Shown: positions 1 to 6,460 of the stretch, one piece after another | Numbering within the stretch: position 1 is the stretch's first letter | How the letters are laid out: each line of letters begins with the position of its first letter | Assembly: GCA_028679405.1 (NCBI GenBank) | Contig: JAJRBP010000140.1 | Coordinates: 1 to 8,297 of the forward strand | Source: Methanoregulaceae archaeon | GTDB lineage: Archaea; Halobacteriota; Methanomicrobia; Methanomicrobiales; Methanospirillaceae | Direction of reading: 5' to 3' | Length of the DNA: 8,297 bases | The notes under the pieces: generated by a model | Told to the model about the DNA's origin: nothing | The model's database searches: none | Seen by the model: only the letters and a program-made list of their open reading frames with translations | Translations under genes and position numbers: made by a program

Positions 1-530
1 TCAGCTCCCTTCCGGGTCAGGGAGAAACTGTTCGTCCATTCCCTGGCAACCATGTCCCGGGGCGCCGAGTATACCATGACATCGTAGAGTGTCATGCCCC
101 GTGACCTGAGCTCGTCGTAGACCTTCGGGTCATTGATATCAAGATCGTCTTTTTCGAGCACCCGTACCCCGGTCTCCGCGAATGCGCGGTAGAACTCGAT
201 CGCATCCTCCGTGTCCGTAGACCTGATCAGCTGCACTGCCCCCCCGACACTATCGCCCATCACGAGCGGGACAAGAAGGATGAACGCACCAAAATGGGTA
301 TTTCCCCCCGCATGCCGGTTCGTCAACCGGACGGCGGACCGGATCACCCGGCCGATTCCTCCCCTGGACCGCTCGGCTTCTTCCAGTGCGGGGCGGGAAA
401 ATATGACTGACGCAAGGAAGTGCTCGAGTCGTGTCGTATCGTAGTCGTGGCAGCGGTCCACGTTCCCGGGCTTTGGAAACGCGGTCACCTCAAGCATCAT
501 CGCGAGCTGCGCCCGCTCAGCCCTGCTCAT
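1..530 (-). CDS. Triphosphoribosyl-dephospho-CoA synthase family protein (CitG/MdcB-like), partial, C-terminus beyond left edge
   Basis: This frame is open from an ATG at 530-528 to the window edge (176 codons, no stop); the minus-strand TGA at 3-1 is out of frame. Family members transfer the adenine of ATP against dephospho-CoA to make the prosthetic-group precursor of citrate or malonate lyase, and are usually about 280 residues, so roughly the last third is missing. Visible hallmarks are EVTAFPKPGNVDR at residues 14-26, DTTRLEHFLAS at 31-41 and the Gly/His-rich stretch GGNTHFGAFILLVPL at 75-89, which matches the family's nucleotide-binding region. The start codon lies inside the end of the marker 9 gene (14-base overlap), preceded only by a weak GGTGG, so it is probably translated by coupling. 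Family assignment is by resemblance. The substrate in a methanogen, where no citrate lyase acyl carrier is in view, is unknown. Confidence 0.82.
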   Translation of the reverse strand, partial: MSRAERAQLAMMLEVTAFPKPGNVDRCHDYDTTRLEHFLASVIFSRPALEEAERSRGGIGRVIRSAVRLTNRHAGGNTHFGAFILLVPLVMGDSVGGAVQLIRSTDTEDAIEFYRAFAETGVRVLEKDDLDINDPKVYDELRSRGMTLYDVMVYSAPRDMVAREWTNSFSLTRKGA

Positions 531-1653
531 CCACCGGGGTTTCAGAAAAGACCTCCTCGAGTATACGCTCAGAAAGGGTTCGTTTCTGTCGCATATACTC
601 TCGCCCGGTCAGGTGTCCCTGCTCGATAGACATCTCCCTGAACATGCATGGCGAGGAATCCTTGCAGCACCAGGCGAGGCTCCCGAAACAGGTGTGCTGC
701 CCGCTCTCGAGCGGAGTACCCTTCACGCTCCTCTCCTTGAGTTCAACATACTGCTCGCGGCTGATTCCGATTTTTGCGAGGGTGGGGATCAGGGGGCAGT
801 TCTTTACCGGCATACAGCAGAACGCAAGAGCTCTGATGTCTCCCCCGCGGCAGAGTTGCTTCGGCGAGTTGTACCACCCGTGTTCGTCAGCGTACCTGGT
901 TATCGCGGCATCGAGCCCGGAAAGCGTATGTTCGTCCGATCTCCGCCCGAGAGAGACAAGATCCGCCCCGTGAGAGAACATCTCCTTGACCCGGTCGAAG
1001 CTGTTTATCGAGTTATTCGCGATCAGCATTACCGGGCAGCTGTTCCGGATCTGCCGAAGCTTCTGGTACCCGAAGTCCATAAGGTCGACATGAATGATAT
1101 CGGCACCTGCCCGCCAGAGCGCGCGGGCGAGTGCGACATCGTCCTGGCCAACCCCCGCGCGGATCTTGACTGAGACAGTGACATCATGCGATTTAAGTGT
1201 CTTCACGCATTCTGCAAGAATCCGGGGATTATGGAGATAATATTCCCCGCTCCCCACTTCGACCATCGGCTGCTGCCGGCAGTGGGCATCGATCTCATAC
1301 ACCACGGTGTCACCCAGCTTGTCGGCTGCATCTGAGAAAGCCCCGGGGGTGCAGGCCCGCAGGTTTATCCCGGTGACCACATCGGTCTTTGCAAGTTTTC
1401 CTGCCTGGGCCTTGATCTCCGGGATCGGATCGTCGAAAAGGAATTCATCCCTGCCCCCGGCAGCCATTTCGCGGGCTGCCCGCATTGCAGGTTCATCGAT
1501 GGAATACCCGCCGATGAATGCGAGGCCGATGTGGGAAGCCCGTTTGAGCACATAATCCGCATCCACGATCCCCGCCATGGAGGCGATTGCTATCGGCGTC
1601 CGTACCACGGAGTCGTTGATCAGGAGGCCGAAGCGCTCGAAGTGCTCGATCAT
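517..1653 (-). CDS. Methanogenesis marker protein 9: Dus-like TIM barrel with cysteine-rich C-terminal domain
   Basis: A 378-residue protein of unknown function. I recognise it as methanogenesis marker 9, a family largely confined to methanogens. Residues 1 to about 255 look like a dihydrouridine-synthase/FMN-type TIM barrel: TPIAIASMAG at 19-28, NLRACTPGAF at 97-106 (C101 sits roughly where Dus enzymes carry the catalytic Cys, but the spacing from N97 differs from the usual NxGCP), VKIRAGVG at 162-169, IHVDLMD at 187-193, and GADLVSLGRR at 229-238, which resembles the phosphate-binding end of Dus proteins. Residues 265-340 hold eight Cys (268, 279, 280, 286, 322, 329, 330, 336), including two CC-x5-C motifs, suggesting metal or Fe-S binding. 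The ATG at 1653 has no Shine-Dalgarno sequence; a palindromic TATA-like box lies 35 bases upstream. The citG-like gene overlaps its 3' end. FMN use, Fe-S binding and RNA modification are inferences from the fold. Confidence 0.88.
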   Translation of the reverse strand: MIEHFERFGLLINDSVVRTPIAIASMAGIVDADYVLKRASHIGLAFIGGYSIDEPAMRAAREMAAGGRDEFLFDDPIPEIKAQAGKLAKTDVVTGINLRACTPGAFSDAADKLGDTVVYEIDAHCRQQPMVEVGSGEYYLHNPRILAECVKTLKSHDVTVSVKIRAGVGQDDVALARALWRAGADIIHVDLMDFGYQKLRQIRNSCPVMLIANNSINSFDRVKEMFSHGADLVSLGRRSDEHTLSGLDAAITRYADEHGWYNSPKQLCRGGDIRALAFCCMPVKNCPLIPTLAKIGISREQYVELKERSVKGTPLESGQHTCFGSLAWCCKDSSPCMFREMSIEQGHLTGREYMRQKRTLSERILEEVFSETPVDEQG

Positions 1654-1681
1654 GAGTCTGTAGCTATTCGCGTCGCGGGAA

Positions 1682-1694
1682 CAAAATTATTTTG
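1682..1694 (-). promoter_or_regulatory. Putative TATA box of mmp9, a perfect 13-base palindrome
   Basis: CAAAAT-T-ATTTTG is a perfect inverted repeat around one central base, centred 35 bases before the mmp9 ATG. This spacing would give a transcript starting about 10 bases before the ATG. The psiE stop codon (1689-1687) lies at its centre, so mmp9 may have its own promoter as well as read-through from psiE. This is inferred from composition and spacing. Confidence 0.45.
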
Positions 1695-2163
1695 GGTGGT
1701 TCGCGAGGCAATCCTCAGAACTCTTATCTTTTTGATCTGAACCGCCTGCCTTCCGTATGAGATAGTAACCGACGCACAGCCCAAGGATCAGGACCCCGTC
1801 CCCCATGAGGGTGAACTCTGTGGTCGTCAGCGGGTCGAGGATGATCACCTTTCTTGCCACCGCAATGATCGCGAGGATAACAACTATCTCGACATGTATC
1901 ACGTTCTCGCGCAGGTAGGCCTTGAGGGTACCGAGCAGTTCGATCCCGATGAGGACAAGGAGGAAAAATCCAAAGATATTGAGGATCTCGCGGTTTTCAA
2001 GGAATGATCCTGCGATCACAGGGGGAGTGGTCAGGGATACGACTATGAGCCAGCCGAGTTCGATCACTGCGAAGATGATCACCACGAAGAACAGTACGAT
2101 CAGAATGCGGTAGATAATTCCCTCGAAGCGGTTAACTGCGGTGATAATCGTCTCGTCGTCCAT
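1687..2163 (-). CDS. PsiE-like (phosphate-starvation-inducible E family) four-helix integral membrane protein
   Basis: A 158-residue membrane protein. Hydrophobic segments lie at about residues 17-45, 62-81, 89-108 and 119-137, with a short charged N-terminus (MDDETIITAVNRFEG) and a hydrophilic tail rich in Lys, Asp and Ser. The motif ENVIHVEIVVILAIIAVARKVI at 86-107 (given here only as an N-V-I-H-V-E start and an A-R-K-V-I end) and the following D-P-L-T-T-T-E at 110-116 fit the PsiE family as I know it. Family members are poorly characterised; in bacteria they are linked to phosphate starvation. The open frame extends upstream to 2550, but that part is antisense to cfbA and is discarded. The ATG at 2163 was chosen because the membrane domain begins just after it and an AT-rich palindrome lies 37 bases upstream. 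The stop codon is 33 bases before the mmp9 start. A role in phosphate response here is unproven. Confidence 0.75.
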   Translation of the reverse strand: MDDETIITAVNRFEGIIYRILIVLFFVVIIFAVIELGWLIVVSLTTPPVIAGSFLENREILNIFGFFLLVLIGIELLGTLKAYLRENVIHVEIVVILAIIAVARKVIILDPLTTTEFTLMGDGVLILGLCVGYYLIRKAGGSDQKDKSSEDCLANHPK

Positions 2164-2193
2164 ACCGATACCATCTGTAATAGGATTGCACGG

Positions 2194-2206
2194 AGATAAA
2201 TTATCT
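2194..2206 (-). promoter_or_regulatory. Putative TATA box of psiE, a perfect 13-base palindrome
   Basis: AGATAA-A-TTATCT is a perfect inverted repeat with one central base, centred 37 bases upstream of the psiE ATG and inside the spacer shared with cfbA. Position and composition fit an archaeal TATA element with a short leader. The symmetry could equally reflect an operator. Confidence 0.45.
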
Positions 2207-2288
2207 GCCCCGGACCCTCCCGAAGGTGGCCTGTCGCACGCGGGTCGTTCCGCTCCAGTCAGGGTGACGGCGGCGTTTTCAGAATAGA

Positions 2289-2298
2289 TTTTATGATA
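2289..2298 (+). promoter_or_regulatory. Putative TATA box of the cfb operon
   Basis: TTTTATGATA is the best AT-rich element upstream of cfbA on the plus strand. Its centre is about 26 bases before the ATG at 2320, the normal distance from TATA box to transcription start in archaea, which predicts a leaderless or nearly leaderless cfbA transcript. The in-frame ATG at 2293 lies within it. Confidence 0.5.
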
Positions 2299-2319
2299 TC
2301 CCGTGCTACTATTGAGCAT

Positions 2320-2721
2320 ATGGGTAAGACGGGAATGCTGCTTGTGGGGCACGGGAGCAAAATGCCCTACAACAAGGAGTTGATCGAGCACACCGGCAGG
2401 CTGATTGCCGAGAAAAATGCGGAATTCATCGTGAAATGCGCATTCATGAACATGAACACACCCACAATAGATGAAGGTCTTGACGAGTTCAGGAAGGAAA
2501 AGATCGATGTACTCGTCGTGGTTCCCCTCTTTCTCGCGAAAGGCGTGCATATCACAAAGGATATTCCCGCCCTCTTAGGACTTCCTGAGGGCGCGGCGAA
2601 GGGAACCTTCCGGACCAACGGGTCGGCAATCCCCCTCGTCTATGCGGACCCGATCGGGAGCGATCCTCTGCTTGCCGATCTCATGATAAAAAACGCAAAA
2701 AAGGCGCTATCTATCGTCTGA
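2320..2721 (+). CDS. cfbA: Sirohydrochlorin nickelochelatase CfbA (CbiX short type)
   Basis: This cytoplasmic class II chelatase inserts Ni2+ into sirohydrochlorin, the first committed step of coenzyme F430 synthesis; the family can also insert Co2+. The product is 133 residues, normal for the short CbiX/CfbA type that works as a homodimer. Metal-handling histidines are visible as H11 in LLVGHGSKMPYN (7-18) and H77 in GVHITKDIP (75-83), matching the pair known in archaeal homologues. No histidine-rich loop is seen. An in-frame ATG at 2293 would add nine residues, but the family usually begins just before the LLVGHG strand and 2293 falls within a TATA-like box. The ATG at 2320 lies about 26 bases downstream of that box, so the mRNA may be leaderless. 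It is the first gene of the cfb operon, with cfbE starting 4 bases after its stop. Function is secure from context plus motifs. Confidence 0.93.
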   Translation: MGKTGMLLVGHGSKMPYNKELIEHTGRLIAEKNAEFIVKCAFMNMNTPTIDEGLDEFRKEKIDVLVVVPLFLAKGVHITKDIPALLGLPEGAAKGTFRTNGSAIPLVYADPIGSDPLLADLMIKNAKKALSIV

Positions 2722-2725
2722 TCGT

Positions 2726-3919
2726 ATGGATCTCCTGGTCCTCGATACTATCCATGGCGGGGAGGAGATCGCACGATCCTACCGTGTTCTTGGACACAGC
2801 GTTGACACTCTTGATGTATACCGGGGATCGGCGGAGGACTGGGCGGCCGTATCCGGCAGGCACCATGACCTGATAATCTCCCCGGTCCACCTCGACCCAT
2901 GTCATCCGGTACTTGTTGAACACAGTACGTCACGTATATCCCATCACGAGGCGGTGAAGCAGATCCTTTCAGGGCGTGCTCCCTCGCCGATGATCGAGAT
3001 CACGGGGGCCCGGGGAAAAACGACTACGGCATTTGCCCTTGCACACCTCCTGCCCGGTCCCGGGGTGCTCCATACTTCGGCAGGCACGATGGGCGAGCCA
3101 GGTCACCGTCCGGTCTTTCACAGGAGTATCACTCCCGCATCGGTATTACCTGCTGCTGCAGAGGCAGTCCGGTGCGGCGGATGGCTCGTGGCAGAGATCT
3201 CGCTCGGCCTCACTGGCGCAGGGGACATCGGGATCATCACCACATCCGAAGACTACCGATGCGCAGGGGGAAAGAAGAGTGCTCTCGCCGAGAAGCTCCG
3301 GTCGGCAGCAGGGTGTTCCCGGGTGGTGCTTGCGCCAGGGATCAGTGAATCATTGCCGAACGCGACGAGGGTCCAGGATGTGGTCGAGTGCCACGGTGAC
3401 AGGTGTCAGTACGACCTGTCAGGAATATCCGGGGGATTTGAAAATCCCCTCCTTCTCCTCGAGAGCTATCGTGTTCCTATGATGTGTGCGGCGACAGCGG
3501 CATGTCTTCTCGGAATAGATCCTGCCCCGCTCGGATTGTTCCCGCCGGTGGCAGGCAGGCTCTCGCTCTCACGGGAAGGTGGCCGTCTCGTGGTGGACGA
3601 CTCAAACAGCGGGGTTTGCGCGGGCACTGCCGTGGAGGCAGCCAGGTATGCCCGTAAAGTTTCCGGGAAAGACGAAGTAATCCTCGTAATCGGGCAGGAA
3701 GGGAGAGCAGTCTGCGAAGGGTTCCCGGGAGGAGAGATCTCAGGTGCGATATCTTCGATCGGTCCGGAGTCCGTCGTCCTGATCGGAGATGAAGCTTCAG
3801 CCGTCGTCGTTTCGGGAATTTCCGGAGTATATGCAGATTCGCTTGACGAGGGCCGGAAGATTGCCCTCGGCGATCCCGGGAGCGGAAGCGTTGTCCTCGC
3901 AGTGAAGACATGGAGGTGA
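2726..3919 (+). CDS. cfbE: Coenzyme F430 synthetase CfbE (MurF-like ATP-dependent ligase)
   Basis: CfbE catalyses the last step of F430 synthesis, ATP-dependent closure of the six-membered carbocyclic ring of 15,17(3)-seco-F430-17(3)-acid. The protein has 397 residues. The N-terminal about 85 residues form a Rossmann-like domain. The Mur-ligase ATP-binding loop is TGARGKTTT at 93-101. A central domain includes VAEISLGLTGAGD at 155-167 and ITTSEDYRCAGGK at 171-183, where Mur ligases have their Mg2+ and substrate contacts. The C-terminal Mur signature appears as VAGRLSL at 275-281 and VVDDSNSG at 289-296. No peptidoglycan genes are nearby and archaea lack murein, so the cfb context decides the role. 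The start is 4 bases after the cfbA stop with no clear ribosome binding site, so translation probably depends on termination and restart. Its own stop codon lies within the Shine-Dalgarno sequence of cfbD. Confidence 0.92.
   Translation: MDLLVLDTIHGGEEIARSYRVLGHSVDTLDVYRGSAEDWAAVSGRHHDLIISPVHLDPCHPVLVEHSTSRISHHEAVKQILSGRAPSPMIEITGARGKTTTAFALAHLLPGPGVLHTSAGTMGEPGHRPVFHRSITPASVLPAAAEAVRCGGWLVAEISLGLTGAGDIGIITTSEDYRCAGGKKSALAEKLRSAAGCSRVVLAPGISESLPNATRVQDVVECHGDRCQYDLSGISGGFENPLLLLESYRVPMMCAATAACLLGIDPAPLGLFPPVAGRLSLSREGGRLVVDDSNSGVCAGTAVEAARYARKVSGKDEVILVIGQEGRAVCEGFPGGEISGAISSIGPESVVLIGDEASAVVVSGISGVYADSLDEGRKIALGDPGSGSVVLAVKTWR
3912..3919 (+). promoter_or_regulatory. Strong Shine-Dalgarno site for cfbD (GGAGGTGA)
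   Basis: GGAGGTGA is exactly complementary to the common archaeal 16S 3' end (TCACCTCC in DNA letters) and lies 4 bases before the cfbD ATG. Its last three bases are the TGA stop of cfbE. It decides the cfbD start at 3924 over the in-frame ATG at 3948. No other gene in the window has such a site. Confidence 0.9.
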
Positions 3920-3923
3920 AGGT

Positions 3924-5012
3924 ATGGCGGAGCACACGGAAGTACGAATGAAATATATGCAGCCCAGGCCGAGTTCGATCGTCGCGGCTCTTTACACCGC
4001 CCGCGACCTCGGGGTGGACGTCTCCATCCTTCACGGGCCGTCAGGCTGTTCGTTCAAGCACGCCCGCCTCCTTGAGGAGGATGGGATGCATGTCCTCACC
4101 ACGTCGCTCGCAGACAACGAGTTCGTCTTTGGTGGTCAGCAGCCGCTTGAGAAGGTGCTTCGGTATGCGGAAGAAAGGTTCGCACCTGCGAGGATGGCGG
4201 TGATTGGGACCTGTGTCTCGATGATCATCGGGGAGGACCTTTCAGCGGCGATCGAGGAATCGGGGGTCACTACCCCTACCATCGCGGTGGAGATCCACGC
4301 AGGGTACCCTGAGAATATCGAGGGAGTGATCGCGACCCTGGTTCCGGCAGCCGCGATCGGATGGATCAGCGCGGAAGAGCTCTCCCGGCAGCAGATACTT
4401 CTTGCGAAGGCAAACGAGGTCGAACGGCTCCGTGGCGCCGCGAGCATGCCCTACATCGAACCGTCGCGGGGCGACCTGAAGCACGTCGCTGCAAAGCGTC
4501 TCCTTGAGCTTGCAAAAAGCGGGAGAAAAGGCGTAGCAGTGATGAATGCAAAGAAGGAGACTGCCTATATGTTTGCCGACGAGCTGATCGCGCTCCACGA
4601 CGCATGTCCCGAAGGGAAGATCGAGTACGTCGCAAACCTTGAGCTGCGGGGTCTCCCGAAAGTCAGGGCCGATGCCGCACGGATCTCAGGGGAGATGCGG
4701 GAGCGCGGGGTCCCGCTGTCACTGCTCGGGGCACTCGACGAGTACGGGGCGAACGGCGATGCAATGGGCAATCGTATCAGGGCGATCGCCCCGGAGTTCG
4801 CCTTGATCGTCGGGGTCCCGCATGCGATCAGGCAGGAGTATCTTACCGGGGTCGAGTGTATATCGATCACGAATGGTCCCAGGCAGGTCGAGCCGCTCCG
4901 ATCCCAGGGTCACCGGCACGTGATCGTGGAGGTCGACCTGCACCCAAAAACACTCGGGGTAAAGGAGATCGTCCCAAGCGAGTTCGGTGCCGTGCTCCGG
5001 AGCTTCGCATGA
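3924..5012 (+). CDS. cfbD: Ni-sirohydrochlorin a,c-diamide reductive cyclase subunit CfbD (NifD-like)
   Basis: CfbD is the catalytic component of the nitrogenase-like complex that, with electrons from the NifH-like CfbC and ATP, reduces Ni-sirohydrochlorin a,c-diamide by six electrons and forms the gamma-lactam ring. The protein has 362 residues, much shorter than nitrogenase NifD and typical of this minimal homodimeric type. Likely Fe-S ligands are C42 in HGPSGCSFKH (37-46) and C97 in VIGTCVSMIIGED (93-105); the other Cys, C228 and C312, lie outside conserved-looking motifs. The end has SITNGPRQVEPLRSQGH at 314-330, which fits CfbD proteins. The ATG at 3924 has the best ribosome binding site in the window. 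Its stop overlaps the cfbB start as ATGA. The needed partner gene cfbC is not present here. The [4Fe-4S] cluster shared between subunits is family knowledge and was not read from the sequence. Confidence 0.94.
   Translation: MAEHTEVRMKYMQPRPSSIVAALYTARDLGVDVSILHGPSGCSFKHARLLEEDGMHVLTTSLADNEFVFGGQQPLEKVLRYAEERFAPARMAVIGTCVSMIIGEDLSAAIEESGVTTPTIAVEIHAGYPENIEGVIATLVPAAAIGWISAEELSRQQILLAKANEVERLRGAASMPYIEPSRGDLKHVAAKRLLELAKSGRKGVAVMNAKKETAYMFADELIALHDACPEGKIEYVANLELRGLPKVRADAARISGEMRERGVPLSLLGALDEYGANGDAMGNRIRAIAPEFALIVGVPHAIRQEYLTGVECISITNGPRQVEPLRSQGHRHVIVEVDLHPKTLGVKEIVPSEFGAVLRSFA
4999..5002 (+). promoter_or_regulatory. Shine-Dalgarno site for cfbB (GGAG)
   Basis: GGAG lies 6 bases before the ATG at 5009 and inside the end of cfbD. 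Together with the ATGA stop/start overlap it supports 5009 as the cfbB start over the longer open frame from 4856 and over the ATG at 5078. Confidence 0.65.
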
Positions 5013-6433
5013 GCGGATCGCGGGCTGTACCGATATCCAAATCCCATGAGGAGTCCGGGAACCAGGTGCTGGCCTTTATGATAGGAGGCGACCGCTCCGG
5101 GTGCGGAAAGACGAGTATCACGCTCGCGCTCGGGGCTCTCCTCGCGGAGAACCACAAGGTCCAGACGTTCAAGGCAGGGATGGATTACATCGACCCGTCG
5201 TACCTCACGGCGGCAACAGGACGTCCGTGCAGGAACCTCGATTCGTTCGTGATGGACGCGGCCCAGATTCGCGCCATCTTTGCCCATGCCTGCAAGGGAG
5301 CGGATATAGCGATCGTCGAAGGAGTGCGGGGACTCTATGAAGGCGCGGATGCGATTTCCGACACGGGGAGTTCTGCCTCGATCGCGAAGATCCTCGGGAT
5401 CCCGGTTGTACTCGTGGTTAATGCGGCCAGCATCACGCGGAGTGCTGCAGCCATTGTCCGGGGTTTCGCTTCGTTCGACCCGGATGTCGCGATCCGGGCG
5501 GTTATCCTGAATAATGTCATGGGAAAGCGACATGCCGAGAAGGCGGTCGGCGCGATCGAGCATTTCTGTGAAATACCGGTAATAGGTACGATCCCCCGGA
5601 GCGATGAGATGGTGCTGACCATGCGCCACCTCGGGTTGGTGCCCTTCCTCGAGGGGCAGGGGAGCGGGGAGTTCCGGAAGAGGATTGAAGGTATCACAGG
5701 CAGGATCAGGGAGCACGTCTCGGTCGGACGGCTCCTCTCCGCTGCGTCCGCGACGCCGTTACCCCCCGACCCCCGCCTCTTCGCCGGCCGGGAAACGGAC
5801 GTGACGGTCGCTGTTGCGCAGGATGAGGCATTCAATTTCTACTATTCTGATCTTTTCGATCTCCTCCCGGCGCTGGGTGCAGGGGTCGTCACATTCTCAC
5901 CGGTGCACGACCGTCTCCCCGAAACAGACGGGATAATCATCGGTGGCGGGTATCCTGAACTCTTCCTCGGGCAGCTCGAAGGAAACGATCCGATGAGGGA
6001 AGCGCTCGCAGAGGTATCGCGGAATGGCGTACCGATCTACGGGGAATGCGGCGGTCTGATGTACCTCACGGACCGGATCGTGCTTGGGAAGGGGTGGCAG
6101 GGAGAGCCGGATGAGCAGTCCGGGGAGATGTGTGGAGTGTTTTCCGGCGAAACCCGGATGCCGGCACGGCGGGTGGTCAGCTACGTTGAGGGTTCATGTA
6201 CCGGCGGACCGCTCGGAGAAGGTTGCTTCCGCGGGCACGAGTTCCATTACTCGGACGTACGGCTTGCGGGAGATACCAGGTATGTATACCGCCTCACGAG
6301 AGGGGTCGGAATCTCGGATTCGCTGGACGGGGCGGTTGTGAACGAAACTCTAGGGAGCTATACCCACCTCCACCCGGTGAGCAGCCGGGAGATGTTCTCG
6401 CATTTCGTAGAGCGATGCCGGAAGAACCGGTGA
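5009..6433 (+). CDS. cfbB: Ni-sirohydrochlorin a,c-diamide synthase CfbB (CbiA-like amidotransferase)
   Basis: CfbB uses ATP and glutamine to amidate the a and c acetate side chains of Ni-sirohydrochlorin, the second F430-specific step. The protein has 474 residues and the usual two-domain layout. The N-terminal synthetase domain has a P-loop GDRSGCGKT at 27-35, GMDYIDPSYLTAATGRP at 57-73, NLDSFVM at 76-82 and VEGVRGLYEG at 103-112. The C-terminal class I-like glutaminase domain has IIGGGYPELF at 310-319, the nucleophile C347 in YGECGGLMYL (344-353), GHEFHYSD at 409-416 and a catalytic-type His in YTHLHP at 451-456. It is the CobB/CbiA fold, and the cfb neighbours make F430 rather than cobalamin the likely pathway. 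The start at 5009 overlaps cfbD by 4 bases. An ATG at 5078 would cut into the first beta strand, VLAFMIGG. A T-rich tract follows the stop. Confidence 0.93.
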   Translation: MSGSRAVPISKSHEESGNQVLAFMIGGDRSGCGKTSITLALGALLAENHKVQTFKAGMDYIDPSYLTAATGRPCRNLDSFVMDAAQIRAIFAHACKGADIAIVEGVRGLYEGADAISDTGSSASIAKILGIPVVLVVNAASITRSAAAIVRGFASFDPDVAIRAVILNNVMGKRHAEKAVGAIEHFCEIPVIGTIPRSDEMVLTMRHLGLVPFLEGQGSGEFRKRIEGITGRIREHVSVGRLLSAASATPLPPDPRLFAGRETDVTVAVAQDEAFNFYYSDLFDLLPALGAGVVTFSPVHDRLPETDGIIIGGGYPELFLGQLEGNDPMREALAEVSRNGVPIYGECGGLMYLTDRIVLGKGWQGEPDEQSGEMCGVFSGETRMPARRVVSYVEGSCTGGPLGEGCFRGHEFHYSDVRLAGDTRYVYRLTRGVGISDSLDGAVVNETLGSYTHLHPVSSREMFSHFVERCRKNR

Positions 6434-6450
6434 AAATAGTCCCCCGGCTC

Positions 6451-6460
6451 TTCCTTTTTT
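6451..6460 (+). terminator. T-rich terminator of the cfb operon
   Basis: TTCCTTTTTT begins 17 bases after the cfbB stop. Archaeal transcription commonly ends at such T-tracts without a needed hairpin. It is the longest T-run in the spacer, so the operon probably ends here. The call rests on sequence only. Confidence 0.6.

Noticed and set aside
211..1173. Several plus-strand open frames opposite the CitG-like and marker 9 genes
   Set aside because: Low-complexity, Arg/Ser/Pro-rich translations that mirror well supported minus-strand genes.
2164..2319. NikR-type nickel operator (GTATGA and TCATAC half-sites)
   Set aside because: Looked for because F430 needs nickel; no such pair is present in the spacer.
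2164..2550. Upstream extension of the psiE open frame to 287 codons
   Set aside because: It runs antisense through cfbA and has no membrane or family features; the PsiE-like domain starts right after the ATG at 2163.
3477..4034. 185-codon minus-strand open frame across the cfbE/cfbD junction
   Set aside because: Arginine-rich shadow of two well supported genes on the other strand.
4856..5008. Upstream extension of the cfbB open frame
   Set aside because: It overlaps cfbD by 150 bases and encodes arginine-rich sequence; the ATGA overlap with GGAG upstream marks the start at 5009.
4910..5716. 268-codon minus-strand open frame across cfbD/cfbB
   Set aside because: Antisense shadow of cfbD and cfbB with no recognisable domain.
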